A DNA stretch of 64,000 bases, taken from Ructibacterium gallinarum. Lineage in GTDB: Bacteria > Bacillota > Clostridia > Monoglobales > Monoglobaceae. Position 1 is the first letter of the stretch. Every line of letters begins with the position of its first letter. This document shows, one piece after another, positions 45,095-53,658 of this stretch. A program made the translations under genes and the position numbers. The notes under the pieces are model-generated. The model worked only from the letters and a program-made list of their open reading frames with translations. It was not told the DNA's origin and searched no databases. The stretch spans positions 1 through 64,000 of the forward strand of contig NZ_JADCKB010000016.1 in assembly GCF_014982785.1 (NCBI RefSeq). The letters run 5' to 3'.

Positions 45095-46480
45095 CTATTG
45101 CAATTCAGTTTCTTTTAGTTTTTGGGCAATTTTATTGACGTCACCTGCGCCCATGGTAATGATTAGATCACCTTTTTGTAGATTTTGTTTTAGATACCGT
45201 GTAATAGCATCCATATCGTTCATATAAATCGATCCGGGAATCAAAGCGGCTAAGTCACAAGCGTGGATGGTTCCGTCATAAGTCTCCCGTGCGGGATAAA
45301 CGTCCGTAATTATCACATGATCTGCTATAGGAAGTGCTTCTGCAAATTCATGAAGAAGACTTTTGGTGCGGCTGTAGGTGTGGGGTTGAAATACCACCCA
45401 GATATCATTATAGTGCATTTGTTGTGCGGCATGAAGTGTGACTTTGATTTCGGTAGGGTGATGGGCATAGTCATCTACAATATCACAGCCGTTTACAGTA
45501 CCAATATGTTCAAATCGGCGTTTTGTTCCTGTAAAGGATTCCAGCCCTTCTTTGACGGCAGAAATCGGGAGACCAAGAAAATCTGCAGCGGCGGTCACCG
45601 CCAGGGAATTGAGAATGTTATGTTCACCTGCTACCCGAAGGGATATGTCAACCAGAGGCAGGCCTTGCTTTATAATTGTAAATTCAGGAAAGCCGTCCTG
45701 ATTTATTTTAATATTTTGGGCAGTAAAATCTGTGTTTTTGTCGTCAAGACCGTAAAAAATAATTTTTTTGTCTACATTTTGCACAACTTTTTGCAGGTTT
45801 TTATCGTCAGAACAAACAATTATGCATCCATTGGGTGAAGTAAGTCTTGCAAATTTCTGAAAAGATGATATAATATGGTTAATATCACTAAAATAGTCTA
45901 AATGGTCTTCTTCAACATTTGTGATGATAGACAAAAATGGCTTGAAGTGCAAGAAACTTTCTACATATTCACAGGCTTCAAAGGGGAGATAGTTTTTGCT
46001 GCCCAAGCGGAAGTTTCCTCCGATTTGCGGAAGTTCACCGCCAACAAGAATGGTGGGGTCTGTGTCTGCTGCCAGAAGTACAAGAGACAGCATGGACGTA
46101 GTAGTGGTTTTCCCATGAGTCCCTGCTACTGCGATGGGGTACTTGTAAAGTTCCATTAGGGCACCCAGAAGTTCGGCCCGTTCAATAACGGGGATGTTTA
46201 AGGTGCGCGCCTTGCGAAGTTCCGGATTGGATTCTGAAATAGCGGCAGTATAGCATACGAGATCCGGATTCTGGATATTTTCAGCAGACTGACCGATTTG
46301 AATGGAGGCACCCAATGCGGAAAGACTGTCGGTTAAAGCAGATGCCTTGGAATCAGAGCCGGAAATTTGGTAGCCGAAATCCAGAAGCATGTGTGCAAGA
46401 GCACTCATGCTGATGCCGCCGATACCGATCATGTGAATATGCGCCCCGGGTTTAAGTTGGGACATGCTGAATTGATGCAT
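45095..46480 (-). CDS. murC: UDP-N-acetylmuramate--L-alanine ligase
   Basis: MurC, 461 residues, adds L-alanine to UDP-MurNAc in peptidoglycan synthesis. The N-terminal nucleotide-binding segment HMIGIGGISMSALAHMLL, the ATP loop GTHGKTTT, TNVEEDHLDYF, the DDYAHHPTEI region and VFQPHTYSRT are present. The frame is open to 46600, but ATG 46480 has GAAGG 7 nt upstream and gives the usual distance to the GIGG motif. The gene stands alone with its own promoter; the other mur genes are not in this window. Confidence 0.97.
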   Translation of the reverse strand: MHQFSMSQLKPGAHIHMIGIGGISMSALAHMLLDFGYQISGSDSKASALTDSLSALGASIQIGQSAENIQNPDLVCYTAAISESNPELRKARTLNIPVIERAELLGALMELYKYPIAVAGTHGKTTTTSMLSLVLLAADTDPTILVGGELPQIGGNFRLGSKNYLPFEACEYVESFLHFKPFLSIITNVEEDHLDYFSDINHIISSFQKFARLTSPNGCIIVCSDDKNLQKVVQNVDKKIIFYGLDDKNTDFTAQNIKINQDGFPEFTIIKQGLPLVDISLRVAGEHNILNSLAVTAAADFLGLPISAVKEGLESFTGTKRRFEHIGTVNGCDIVDDYAHHPTEIKVTLHAAQQMHYNDIWVVFQPHTYSRTKSLLHEFAEALPIADHVIITDVYPARETYDGTIHACDLAALIPGSIYMNDMDAITRYLKQNLQKGDLIITMGAGDVNKIAQKLKETELQ

Positions 46481-46511
46481 CGAAAAACCTTCTTTCATAG
46501 AGTTTACTTGT

Positions 46512-46540
46512 ATTTTAGCATAAATGGAAATAGTTTTCAA
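46512..46540 (-). promoter_or_regulatory. Sigma-A promoter of murC
   Basis: On the minus strand TTGAAA (plus 46535-46540), 17-bp spacer, TAAAAT (plus 46512-46517). Confidence 0.8.
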
Positions 46541-46623
46541 TGGTTTCCTGATATTTGCAAAAGAATTTATATTTATATACAAACGAGCCAGAACGGACAA
46601 CTGGTGAAAGGGAGGGTAATCGT

Positions 46624-46917
46624 ATGCAGATTACAGACATTCGAGTCAGAAAGATTAACACGGAGGGAAGGATGAAGGCAGTAGTGTCGGTTACTTTTGA
46701 TGATGCATTTGTGGTGCATGACATCAAGGTCATTGAAGGTCAAGATAAGTTATTTATCGCGATGCCCAGCCGGAAGACGCCTGAAGGCGAGTTTAAGGAT
46801 ATTGCGCATCCTATCAATGCAGACACTCGTGAACTTCTGCACAGCAGCATTCTGAAAAAATATCAGGAGGTGCTGGAGGAAGAGTCTGCTGCAAAGAGTG
46901 AGGAAGTTCTTTCCTGA
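46624..46917 (+). CDS. spoVG: Septation/sporulation regulator SpoVG
   Basis: SpoVG, 97 residues, a small DNA/RNA-binding regulator conserved in Firmicutes. The sequence shows the family pattern: [11 protein letters not shown] near the N terminus, [43 protein letters not shown], then an acidic C-terminal helix. In Bacillus it affects asymmetric septation and in Staphylococcus it acts as a global regulator. The frame opens at 46555, but GGGAGG before ATG 46624 marks the start. It is divergent from murC and ends at a strong terminator; a sigma-H promoter was looked for without a clear hit. Confidence 0.96.
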   Translation: MQITDIRVRKINTEGRMKAVVSVTFDDAFVVHDIKVIEGQDKLFIAMPSRKTPEGEFKDIAHPINADTRELLHSSILKKYQEVLEEESAAKSEEVLS

Positions 46918-47044
46918 TGTTTGCAGCACCATTTGCCCCGCCGGGTAATAGAATCAGCGGGTTCGGTGGCTGTGACAAAGTTTTTGGAATAATGCAGCCT
47001 GCCAATTTTATTTTCTGATCTCATTTTGCTTTAAGAAGGAATTG

Positions 47045-47076
47045 CGGCCGTCTTTGAATTAAGACGGCCGTTTTTT
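47045..47076 (+). terminator. Intrinsic terminator after spoVG
   Basis: CGGCCGTCTT (47045-47054) pairs perfectly with AAGACGGCCG (47061-47070), followed by six T. The 384-nt gap between spoVG and the next gene holds this terminator, a promoter and a very short reading frame (47222-47257). Confidence 0.93.
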
Positions 47077-47171
47077 AAAACTGTTTTATATTTGAATACA
47101 CATTAGAATAATTACCATGTTTTCTTCTAAAATATGGTATGTAATTATGTTTAATTTGCTTAAAATATGTA

Positions 47172-47199
47172 TTGCAATTTAATAAAAGTATGGTATAAT
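47172..47199 (+). promoter_or_regulatory. Sigma-A promoter of the sialic acid operon
   Basis: TTGCAA (47172-47177), 16-bp spacer, TATAAT (47194-47199), about 100 nt before the first gene. Confidence 0.75.
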
Positions 47200-47301
47200 A
47201 GAACAAAAAAGGATGTAAAATATGGAAAAATACTGTGAGATAGCACAAATGGTTTGATGATTTAAAATATGGAGAGTATAAAACAGAGGAGCTGATATTA
47301 T

Positions 47302-48507
47302 ATGGACCGTGAAAAATTATCAAAAGTGCATAGCTGGATACAGGAAGAATTAGCCCGCAGTGTAGATTTTTGGCTAAAATATGGTATGGATCCTGAATAC
47401 GGCGGCGTATACACTTGTTTGACGAGGGAAGGAAAGATATTTTCAACAGATAAGAGTGTTTGGATGCAAGGACGCTGTGGATGGATCTATGCATACCTTT
47501 GCCATGTTTACGGTACAAGACAGGAATGGCTGGCGGCTAGTAAAAGCTGCCTTGACTTTATGGAGAAATATTGTATTAATCGTGAGGCTGGAAACCGGAT
47601 GTATTTTACGGTGACTGGTGACGGGAAGCCGTTGCGGCAGCGCAGATATTGTTTTTCGGAAGGTTTTTATGTATTAGCAAATGCGGAATACTATGGTGTA
47701 ACCGGAGATAGAGATTGTCTCTTGCGCGCCAGGGAAGCTTATGAGTTGATCTGGCAGTTAAATCATGGCTTAATTGTAGATCCCACAGGACTGGGGGCCA
47801 AAACAATTCCGGAAACCCGTACTGGACGGGCATTGGCGGATCCAATGATTTATCTTAATATTACTGCGGTAATGCGCCGATGTGATCCCGAACAAAAAGA
47901 TTTGTATGATGAACGCGCGAAGGCATGTGTTCATGATATTTTTGAGTATCATCATAAACCAGAGCTCGGATGTACGCTGGAAACGGTTGGACCGAATGGA
48001 GAGTTTATGTCTGAGATTTCTGCCGGGCGTTTTGTAAATCCTGGTCATGATATTGAATGTTCCTGGTTTATTATGGAAGAAGCAGCATATGAAAAAAATA
48101 CGGAGCTTGAAAAAAAAGCAATGGAAATTTTTGATATGGCAATTGCGAATGGATGGGATAAAGAATATGAGGGAATTTTATATTTTATAGACTGTATGGG
48201 CTATCCGCCGGAGGCCTATGAGCATGATATGAAACTTTGGTGGCCGCATAATGAAGCATTGATCGCCAGTCTAATGATGTACAAAGTGGGTGGCGGAGAA
48301 AAGTATCTGGAGTGGTTTTTTAAGGTGGCACAATATTGCAAAACCTATTTCGCGGATCCTGAATACGGCGAATGGTATGGCTATCTAAGGCGTGATGGCA
48401 AACCAACTATGCCGCCCTGTAAGGGCTGTACTTTTAAGGGGCCGTTTCATGTGCCGCGTGCATTGATTATGACGGACCGTATGCTGAATGAAATTTTAAA
48501 GAAATAA
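47302..48507 (+). CDS. AGE family epimerase (N-acylglucosamine 2-epimerase type)
   Basis: A 401-residue (alpha/alpha)6-barrel enzyme of the N-acylglucosamine 2-epimerase family. Conserved histidines of the active-site cavity are visible in NPGHDIECSWF, LWWPHNEA and KGPFHVPRA. In this context (neighbouring aldolase of NanA type, SSS symporter, YhcH protein) it most likely interconverts N-acetylmannosamine and N-acetylglucosamine released from sialic acid. Cellobiose 2-epimerase, a relative, is a less likely alternative. The start at 47302 follows AGAGGAG. Confidence 0.88.
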   Translation: MDREKLSKVHSWIQEELARSVDFWLKYGMDPEYGGVYTCLTREGKIFSTDKSVWMQGRCGWIYAYLCHVYGTRQEWLAASKSCLDFMEKYCINREAGNRMYFTVTGDGKPLRQRRYCFSEGFYVLANAEYYGVTGDRDCLLRAREAYELIWQLNHGLIVDPTGLGAKTIPETRTGRALADPMIYLNITAVMRRCDPEQKDLYDERAKACVHDIFEYHHKPELGCTLETVGPNGEFMSEISAGRFVNPGHDIECSWFIMEEAAYEKNTELEKKAMEIFDMAIANGWDKEYEGILYFIDCMGYPPEAYEHDMKLWWPHNEALIASLMMYKVGGGEKYLEWFFKVAQYCKTYFADPEYGEWYGYLRRDGKPTMPPCKGCTFKGPFHVPRALIMTDRMLNEILKK

Positions 48508-48574
48508 AAAATATGAATCGACCGACTGTTCCTTAGGAGCATCAAGGTCAAATAATTTCAGGAGGTGTTTTATA

Positions 48575-49501
48575 ATGCGTGATTTAAGTAAGTACAAAGG
48601 AATCATACCTGCATTTTATGCGTGTTATGATGAGAAAGGGGAGATCAGTCCTGAACGTGTACGGGCCTTCACCAGATATTTTGTCAAGAAAGGCGTAAAA
48701 GGCGTTTATGTTAATGGTTCTTCCGGTGAATGCATTTATCAGGGAGTGGAAGAACGGAAAACGGTAATTGAAAATGTTATGGCAGAGGCAAAAGGTAAAT
48801 TGACGGTTATCAATCATGTGGCATGTAATAATACACGTGATAGCGTAGAATTGGCGCGGCATTCCCAACAGGTTGGGGTTGATGCAATTGCATCTATTCC
48901 TCCCATTTATTTTCATCTTCCTGAATATTCCATTGCGGGTTACTGGAATGCAATCAGTGCTGCTGCTCCGGAACTGAATTTTGTAATTTATAATATTCCA
49001 CAGCTGGCGGGGACAGCGCTGACTATGAGTTTGTTCCATGAAATGCTGAAAAATCCGAGAGTGATAGCCGTTAAAAATTCTTCTATGCCTACGCAGGATA
49101 TCCAGATGTTTAAAGCAGATGGTATTGCCGCAAGGGGCGAATTTTTGGTATTTAACGGCCCGGATGAGCAGTTTGTAGCAGGTAGGGCAATCGGTGCAGA
49201 CGGCGGGATTGGTGGAACCTATGGCGTAATGCCGGAATTGTTTTTAAAGCTGAATGCGCTGATTATATCCGGGGAATGCGAACGGGCTATGGAATTGCAG
49301 TATGATATTAATGCAATTATCTATCAGATGTGTGCAGGTAAAGGGAATATGTATGCCGTTGCAAAGGAAATTTTGAGGATCAATGAGAACTTGGATATCG
49401 GAGGCGTTCGAGAGCCTCTTGAAAATCTTCATGAAGAAGATAAGGCAATTGCTGCCCAGGCTGCGGAAATGATTCGTAAAGCGCAGGACAAGTATCTTTA
49501 A
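48575..49501 (+). CDS. nanA: Probable N-acetylneuraminate lyase (DapA/NanA aldolase family)
   Basis: A 308-residue class I aldolase of the dihydrodipicolinate synthase family. Residues seen: GSSGE of the carboxylate-binding motif near 48-52, the catalytic Tyr in IYNIPQLAG (the NanA-type form of the motif; DapA usually has YNVPxRT), and the Schiff-base Lys in AVKNSS. NanA splits sialic acid into N-acetylmannosamine and pyruvate. The neighbours support that role over lysine synthesis. ATG at 48575 follows CAGGAGG. A gap of 67 nt separates it from the epimerase gene. Confidence 0.85.
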   Translation: MRDLSKYKGIIPAFYACYDEKGEISPERVRAFTRYFVKKGVKGVYVNGSSGECIYQGVEERKTVIENVMAEAKGKLTVINHVACNNTRDSVELARHSQQVGVDAIASIPPIYFHLPEYSIAGYWNAISAAAPELNFVIYNIPQLAGTALTMSLFHEMLKNPRVIAVKNSSMPTQDIQMFKADGIAARGEFLVFNGPDEQFVAGRAIGADGGIGGTYGVMPELFLKLNALIISGECERAMELQYDINAIIYQMCAGKGNMYAVAKEILRINENLDIGGVREPLENLHEEDKAIAAQAAEMIRKAQDKYL

Positions 49502-49537
49502 ATATCCTATGTAATATAAGATAAAGGAGAGATAGTT

Positions 49538-51049
49538 ATGCAAGGTTTTACCTACATTGATCTAGCCGTTTTGATCGTATATCTGCTTGCAGTTTTGTTT
49601 GCCGGGCTGCATTTTGCAAAAAAAGAAATGAAGGGAAAGGAATATTTTAAAGGAGACGGCACGGTCCCGTGGTGGGTTACTTCTGTTTCGATTTTTGCCA
49701 CACTGCTTAGCCCCATCTCTTTTCTGTCACTGGCTGGAAACTCCTATGCCGGAACATGGATTATGTGGTTTGCGCAGTTGGGAATGCTTTTGGGAATTCC
49801 GTTGACCATACGGTTTTTCCTGCCCATTTACAGTAAGCTGGATATTGATACCGCATATCATTATCTTGAATTGCGGTTTCACAGCAAAGGTCTGCGGGTT
49901 TTGGGAGCTGTAATGTTTATTATTTATCAGGTTGGACGAATGTCAATTATCATGTATCTTCCTTGTATGGTATTGTCCTCGCTGATGAATGTCAATGTTA
50001 ATATTTTGATTATTATTATGGGAGTGATTGCGATTATTTACTCCTATACCGGAGGTTTAAAATCAGTGCTTTGGACTGATTTTATCCAAGGGTCTGTTTT
50101 GTTGCTTGGTGTGACTTTTGGATTAATTTTCTTACTTTCCAATTTGGATGGCGGAATTGGTTCTATTTTTAATGAGTTTACCAATGGAGGGAAATTCCTG
50201 GCTGATAATGAGCCTATTTTTGACCCCAATCTGCTGCATAATAGTGTATTTCTTTTGATTGTGGGCGCCGGCTTTAATACCATGGGCTCCTATGTTTCCA
50301 GTCAGGATATTGTGCAGCGGTTTACTACGACAACCGATACCAAAAAGCTGAATAAAATGATGCTGACTAACGGCTGCCTTTCTATTTTTATTGCTACAGT
50401 ATTTTATTTAATTGGTACCGGCTTGTATGTATTTTACCAAGTACAGGGCCATCCTTTGCCGCCTGCGGCACAGCAGGATCAGATTTTTGCATCCTGGATT
50501 GCGTTTGAACTGCCTGTGGGTATTACCGGATTGCTGTTAGCGGCTATTTATGCGGCGGCACAGTCTACGCTGTCCACTGGGTTAAATTCGGTTGCTTCCA
50601 GCTGGACGCTGGATATCCAGGAGAGATTGTCTAAAAAGAAGCTGAGTTTTGAAACGCAGACAAAAATTGGGCAGTATGTATCTTTAATTGTTGGAATTTT
50701 TTCCATCGTTGTTGCCATGGTATTGGCAAACGGTGGCGTAAAATCTGCTTATGAGTGGTTTAACGGATTTATGGGTCTGGTTTTGGGTATTTTAATTGGA
50801 ACCTTCATTTTAGGTGTATTTACTAAAGTAGCCAATACTTTCGGCGCAACCCTTGCTTTTATTGCGGCTTCCTGCGTGATGGTGTATGTGAAATATTTTG
50901 TTCCCGCCGATGCGGTTTCAATTTGGTCGTATTCCATCATATCGATTGTGGTTTCGTTGGTAGTAGGTATTCCGGCCAGCATTATTTGGAGTAAGGTAAA
51001 AGGCGTGAAAAATGTACCAGATCCCAATACAACGATTTATAAGAGCTGA
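49538..51049 (+). CDS. Sodium:solute symporter (SSS family), probable sialic acid transporter
   Basis: A 503-residue membrane protein with about 13 helices and SSS-family features: the N-terminal YIDLAVLIVYLLAVLFAGLH, the early WVTSVSIFATLLSPISFLSLAG segment, GGLKSVLWTDFIQG, and a middle AAAQSTLSTGLNSVASSW stretch with Ser/Thr that bind sodium. SSS transporters for N-acetylneuraminate are known in sialic acid operons, and its place between nanA and the yhcH-type gene suggests this substrate; other sugars remain possible. Spacing to nanA is 36 nt, with RBS AAAGGAGAG. Confidence 0.9.
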   Translation: MQGFTYIDLAVLIVYLLAVLFAGLHFAKKEMKGKEYFKGDGTVPWWVTSVSIFATLLSPISFLSLAGNSYAGTWIMWFAQLGMLLGIPLTIRFFLPIYSKLDIDTAYHYLELRFHSKGLRVLGAVMFIIYQVGRMSIIMYLPCMVLSSLMNVNVNILIIIMGVIAIIYSYTGGLKSVLWTDFIQGSVLLLGVTFGLIFLLSNLDGGIGSIFNEFTNGGKFLADNEPIFDPNLLHNSVFLLIVGAGFNTMGSYVSSQDIVQRFTTTTDTKKLNKMMLTNGCLSIFIATVFYLIGTGLYVFYQVQGHPLPPAAQQDQIFASWIAFELPVGITGLLLAAIYAAAQSTLSTGLNSVASSWTLDIQERLSKKKLSFETQTKIGQYVSLIVGIFSIVVAMVLANGGVKSAYEWFNGFMGLVLGILIGTFILGVFTKVANTFGATLAFIAASCVMVYVKYFVPADAVSIWSYSIISIVVSLVVGIPASIIWSKVKGVKNVPDPNTTIYKS

Positions 51050-51170
51050 CACATCAATTTGGCTTTTGTTTCAAAAGCAGGTTCAATTGCAAAAATATGG
51101 AAGCCGGATAATGCTGATGGAGGAATTTTAATGATGTGGCAAAAACACAGCAGAGGAAAGGAAGAAGCTT

Positions 51171-51626
51171 ATGGTATTTGGAAATATCAAAGACATGAAA
51201 TATTATGATAATTTGGAAGAAGAAGTGCAGCAGTGTTTTAATTATGCCAAGGAGCATGATCTGGTAACCTTGGAGAAAGGGACGCATACCATTGACGGCG
51301 ATCAGTTGTTTGTTAATATTGTGGAATATGAGACAACAACGCCGGAAAACCGGTTCTGGGAGGCACATCGCTATTATTTGGATCTTCATTTGATGCTGTC
51401 TGGAACAGAGCGAATTGATACCGGATTTATAGACCGCATGGAACAGAAGGAGTTTGTTGAAAAAGATGATTTTCTGCCTTTGGATGGAGAAGCGAATGGG
51501 CATGCGGTTTTGAATCAAGGTGATTTTCTACTATGTTATCCAGTGGATGCACACCGTACGGCAGTACAAGTGAATGGACCGGTAAAGGTAAAAAAGGCAA
51601 TTTTTAAAATTAAAATCAAAGATTAA
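51171..51626 (+). CDS. YhcH/YjgK/YiaL family protein (DUF386; NanQ-like)
   Basis: A 151-residue cupin-like protein of the YhcH/YjgK/YiaL family. The family segment ENRFWEAHRYYLDLHLMLSGTERI is intact, as are the C-terminal DFLLCYPVDAHRT residues. Some relatives in nan operons act as anomerases for sialic acid sugars. It is the last gene of the operon. ATG 51171 follows GGAAAGGAAG. A 25-codon out-of-frame reading frame with a good SD begins at 51131 and overlaps the start; it may only couple translation. Confidence 0.9.
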   Translation: MVFGNIKDMKYYDNLEEEVQQCFNYAKEHDLVTLEKGTHTIDGDQLFVNIVEYETTTPENRFWEAHRYYLDLHLMLSGTERIDTGFIDRMEQKEFVEKDDFLPLDGEANGHAVLNQGDFLLCYPVDAHRTAVQVNGPVKVKKAIFKIKIKD

Positions 51627-51654
51627 GACAATAACACAAATCCTCCAATCTCCT

Positions 51655-51736
51655 TCTGCGGGAACAACCGCAGATGCATGCAAGGGGTTCATGAATCAAC
51701 TGATTTTGCATCGGTTGTGCATGAATCCCTTGTTTT
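51655..51736 (+). promoter_or_regulatory. Terminator with interleaved alternative pairings after the nan operon
   Basis: Three helices compete. C: TCTGCGG (51655-51661) with CCGCAGA (51668-51674). A: ACAACCG...ATGCA (51664-51678) with TGCATCGGTTGT (51707-51718), 12 pairs and a 3-nt bulge. B: CAAGGGGTTCATG (51681-51693) with CATGAATCCCTTG (51720-51732), 13 pairs, followed by TTTT. A and C exclude each other, and A interleaves with B. It may be a plain double terminator or a switch. Confidence 0.6.
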
Positions 51737-51757
51737 ATAGATTTCATATATTTGTCA

Positions 51758-51786
51758 TTGACGAAATTGAAAAAATGTAATAAAAT
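51758..51786 (+). promoter_or_regulatory. Possible sigma-A promoter in a gene-poor stretch
   Basis: TTGACG (51758-51763), 17-bp spacer, TAAAAT (51781-51786). The next recognised gene starts at 52167, so it would have a leader near 380 nt. The stretch 51787-52110 is AT-rich and I see no gene or clear structure in it. Confidence 0.55.
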
Positions 51787-52166
51787 AAAAAAACGCGGAA
51801 AAATAAAATTGAGGCAGGAAAACTAATGATAAGAGCAGTTGAGGTTGGAACGTGAAAAATCCAAGATGAATTGCAGTATAATAAAGACAGAAAAATTAAT
51901 TTGTAAATTAAGCCGTAGGGAAGAATTTATGTTTAAGTTAGACTGTAGGTATCTTTGATGACACACTTACAGGGGTGTGTCCAGATTGGAAAGTTTGGGG
52001 AGGTGAACCGAAAAAAATTAGAATTGTAAAATGATAGTTGAAAAAATGGATAACAAGCGACGGATAGTTTTTATTTAGTAAAGTTAAATTAATAGAAGTA
52101 GTATTTAAAAAAGGAGAATACATATCATTATGCATACCTTTAGAATAATGATATAATACATATAAA

Positions 52167-53300
52167 ATGAAGAAAAATACAAAAGTAAACTGGATTTTAA
52201 TCATCTTTTTTTGTTCCTTTCTTTTTTTACTATTATTGGGTTTTCTTATTTTTCCAAAGGCGGAAATGTCAGTGACAGAAAAAAGAGTGTTAGCAAAACT
52301 GCCGCAGTTTTCTCTGGAAACGGTTTGGAACGGAAGCTTTGAAAAGCAGACGGAAAATTACCTTGCAGATCATTTCCCGTTTCGGAAACAGTTTGTTTCT
52401 TTGGAAGCGCATGCACAGCTCTATACCGGAAACAATGGGGCTAAAGGCGTGTATGCAGGAAAGGACGGATATTTGATCCCGGTTCCGGTAAAACAGGATT
52501 TAAAAAAGATTGCGGCCAATCGGGAGGCTATTTATCACTTTGCAAAAGATTTAGATATTCCTTGTACGATGATGATTGTTCCCAGCGCGGGCAGTATTCT
52601 TTCAGATAAATTACCCTATAATCACGATGCGTATCAAGACGAAGAAGTGATTCAGACAGAGTTTGAAGCATATCTAAATCCAGTACTTACTATGGTTCCA
52701 TTGTCCGATACGCTGAAAGATGCAGAAAAACCAGTTTTTTATAAAACTGACCATCATTGGACTTCGTTTGGAGCCTATCTAGCATATTGTGTTTATATGG
52801 CGTCTTTTGGTCAGAATCCATTACCCGAAAGTGTATTTTCTGTGACCTCTTATCCGGGATTTTATGGAACGGGATATGCGAAAAGCGGGCTGTGGGAAAT
52901 GCCACCGGATACGCTTGAAATTTATTTCCCGCCTGCGGATGCGCAAACAGAAATCATAGACAGTGCATATAAGGAAAGCCGAAAACAGGACAGTATGTTT
53001 TTTAAAGAGCATTTAGAAACGGAGGATATGTATTCTGTTTTTTTAGATGGCAATCACAGCTTGGTGCGTATTGTCAATCCCAAAGCAGAGATGGGGAAGT
53101 TGTTGGTGCTCAAGGATTCTTATGCGCACTGCCTTGTACCATTTCTGGCACAGCATTTTTCTCAGATCGATATGGTGGATTTGAGATATTATACGGATTC
53201 GGTAAGCGAACTGGAACAACAACAGAACTATGACCGTGTTTTGATGCTGTATGGAATAAGCACGCTTTGTGAAAGCAATGACCTGGTTCGGCTGAGATAA
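52167..53300 (+). CDS. DHHW family protein (alginate O-acetyltransferase AlgX/AlgJ-like)
   Basis: A 377-residue protein with one N-terminal membrane helix (about 9-29) and an extracytoplasmic domain of the DHHW family (SGNH-like). The motif TDHHWT is at 194-199, and LVLKDSYAHCLVPFLAQHF carries the probable nucleophile serine. Relatives act with MBOAT proteins in O-acetylation of exported polysaccharides; no MBOAT gene is nearby, so this copy is orphaned in the window. The start has no SD of its own; an AAGGAG at 52111-52116 precedes an 8-codon frame (52130-52156) that ends 10 nt before the ATG. Confidence 0.85.
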   Translation: MKKNTKVNWILIIFFCSFLFLLLLGFLIFPKAEMSVTEKRVLAKLPQFSLETVWNGSFEKQTENYLADHFPFRKQFVSLEAHAQLYTGNNGAKGVYAGKDGYLIPVPVKQDLKKIAANREAIYHFAKDLDIPCTMMIVPSAGSILSDKLPYNHDAYQDEEVIQTEFEAYLNPVLTMVPLSDTLKDAEKPVFYKTDHHWTSFGAYLAYCVYMASFGQNPLPESVFSVTSYPGFYGTGYAKSGLWEMPPDTLEIYFPPADAQTEIIDSAYKESRKQDSMFFKEHLETEDMYSVFLDGNHSLVRIVNPKAEMGKLLVLKDSYAHCLVPFLAQHFSQIDMVDLRYYTDSVSELEQQQNYDRVLMLYGISTLCESNDLVRLR

Positions 53301-53352
53301 AGTGTTAAAAAATGGATTTTAATATTTACGGTTTTTAAAAGAAACAGGTAAA

Positions 53353-53655
53353 AAAGGGACTACTTTTTATGGCAGTTCCTTTCAGCGTGTCGATAAAGTA
53401 TCGACACGCTGACAGATGTTGAAAAAGGAAGTTATATTTTTCGTAATCGCTTTCGTCGGCGTACAAAGGTACGGCAGAGAGCGATTGCGGAAAAAGCAAG
53501 TAATGACGCCGGTTTCTCGATGAATCAGGCGTCATTTTTTTGTCAAAGTATAAGTTTTGATGAAAAAGAAGGGTATATTATTTTTCATTACGCTTGCGGT
53601 ATAACGACTTTTTCGACAGTCTGAAAGGGGCTGCTTTTTATGGCAGTCCCTTTTT
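53353..53655 (+). repeat. Dispersed 242-nt structured repeat, copy B (complete), with flanking palindromes
   Basis: The core (53383-53624) has exactly the same length as copy A (12504-12745). The 13-bp first hairpin is identical, the second is conserved with a loop change, and the terminator-like hairpin has one lost pair but keeps its T-tract. The flanks differ from those of copy A: palindromes built on AAGGGACT/CTTTTTATGGCAGT are at about 53353-53382 and 53624-53655, similar to each other. It lies 50-80 nt downstream of the DHHW gene in the same direction. Confidence 0.88.
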
Positions 53656-53658
53656 AGG

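Noticed and set aside
45263-45838. 191-codon plus-strand frame opposite murC
   Set aside because: Antisense to an intact MurC with all motifs; no SD.
46555-46623. Sigma-H promoter for spoVG
   Set aside because: A GAAT-like -10 can be found but no matching AGGA-type -35 at the right distance.
51131-51208. 25-codon frame with a good SD overlapping the start of the YhcH-type gene
   Set aside because: Too short and of no recognisable composition; at most a translational coupling device.
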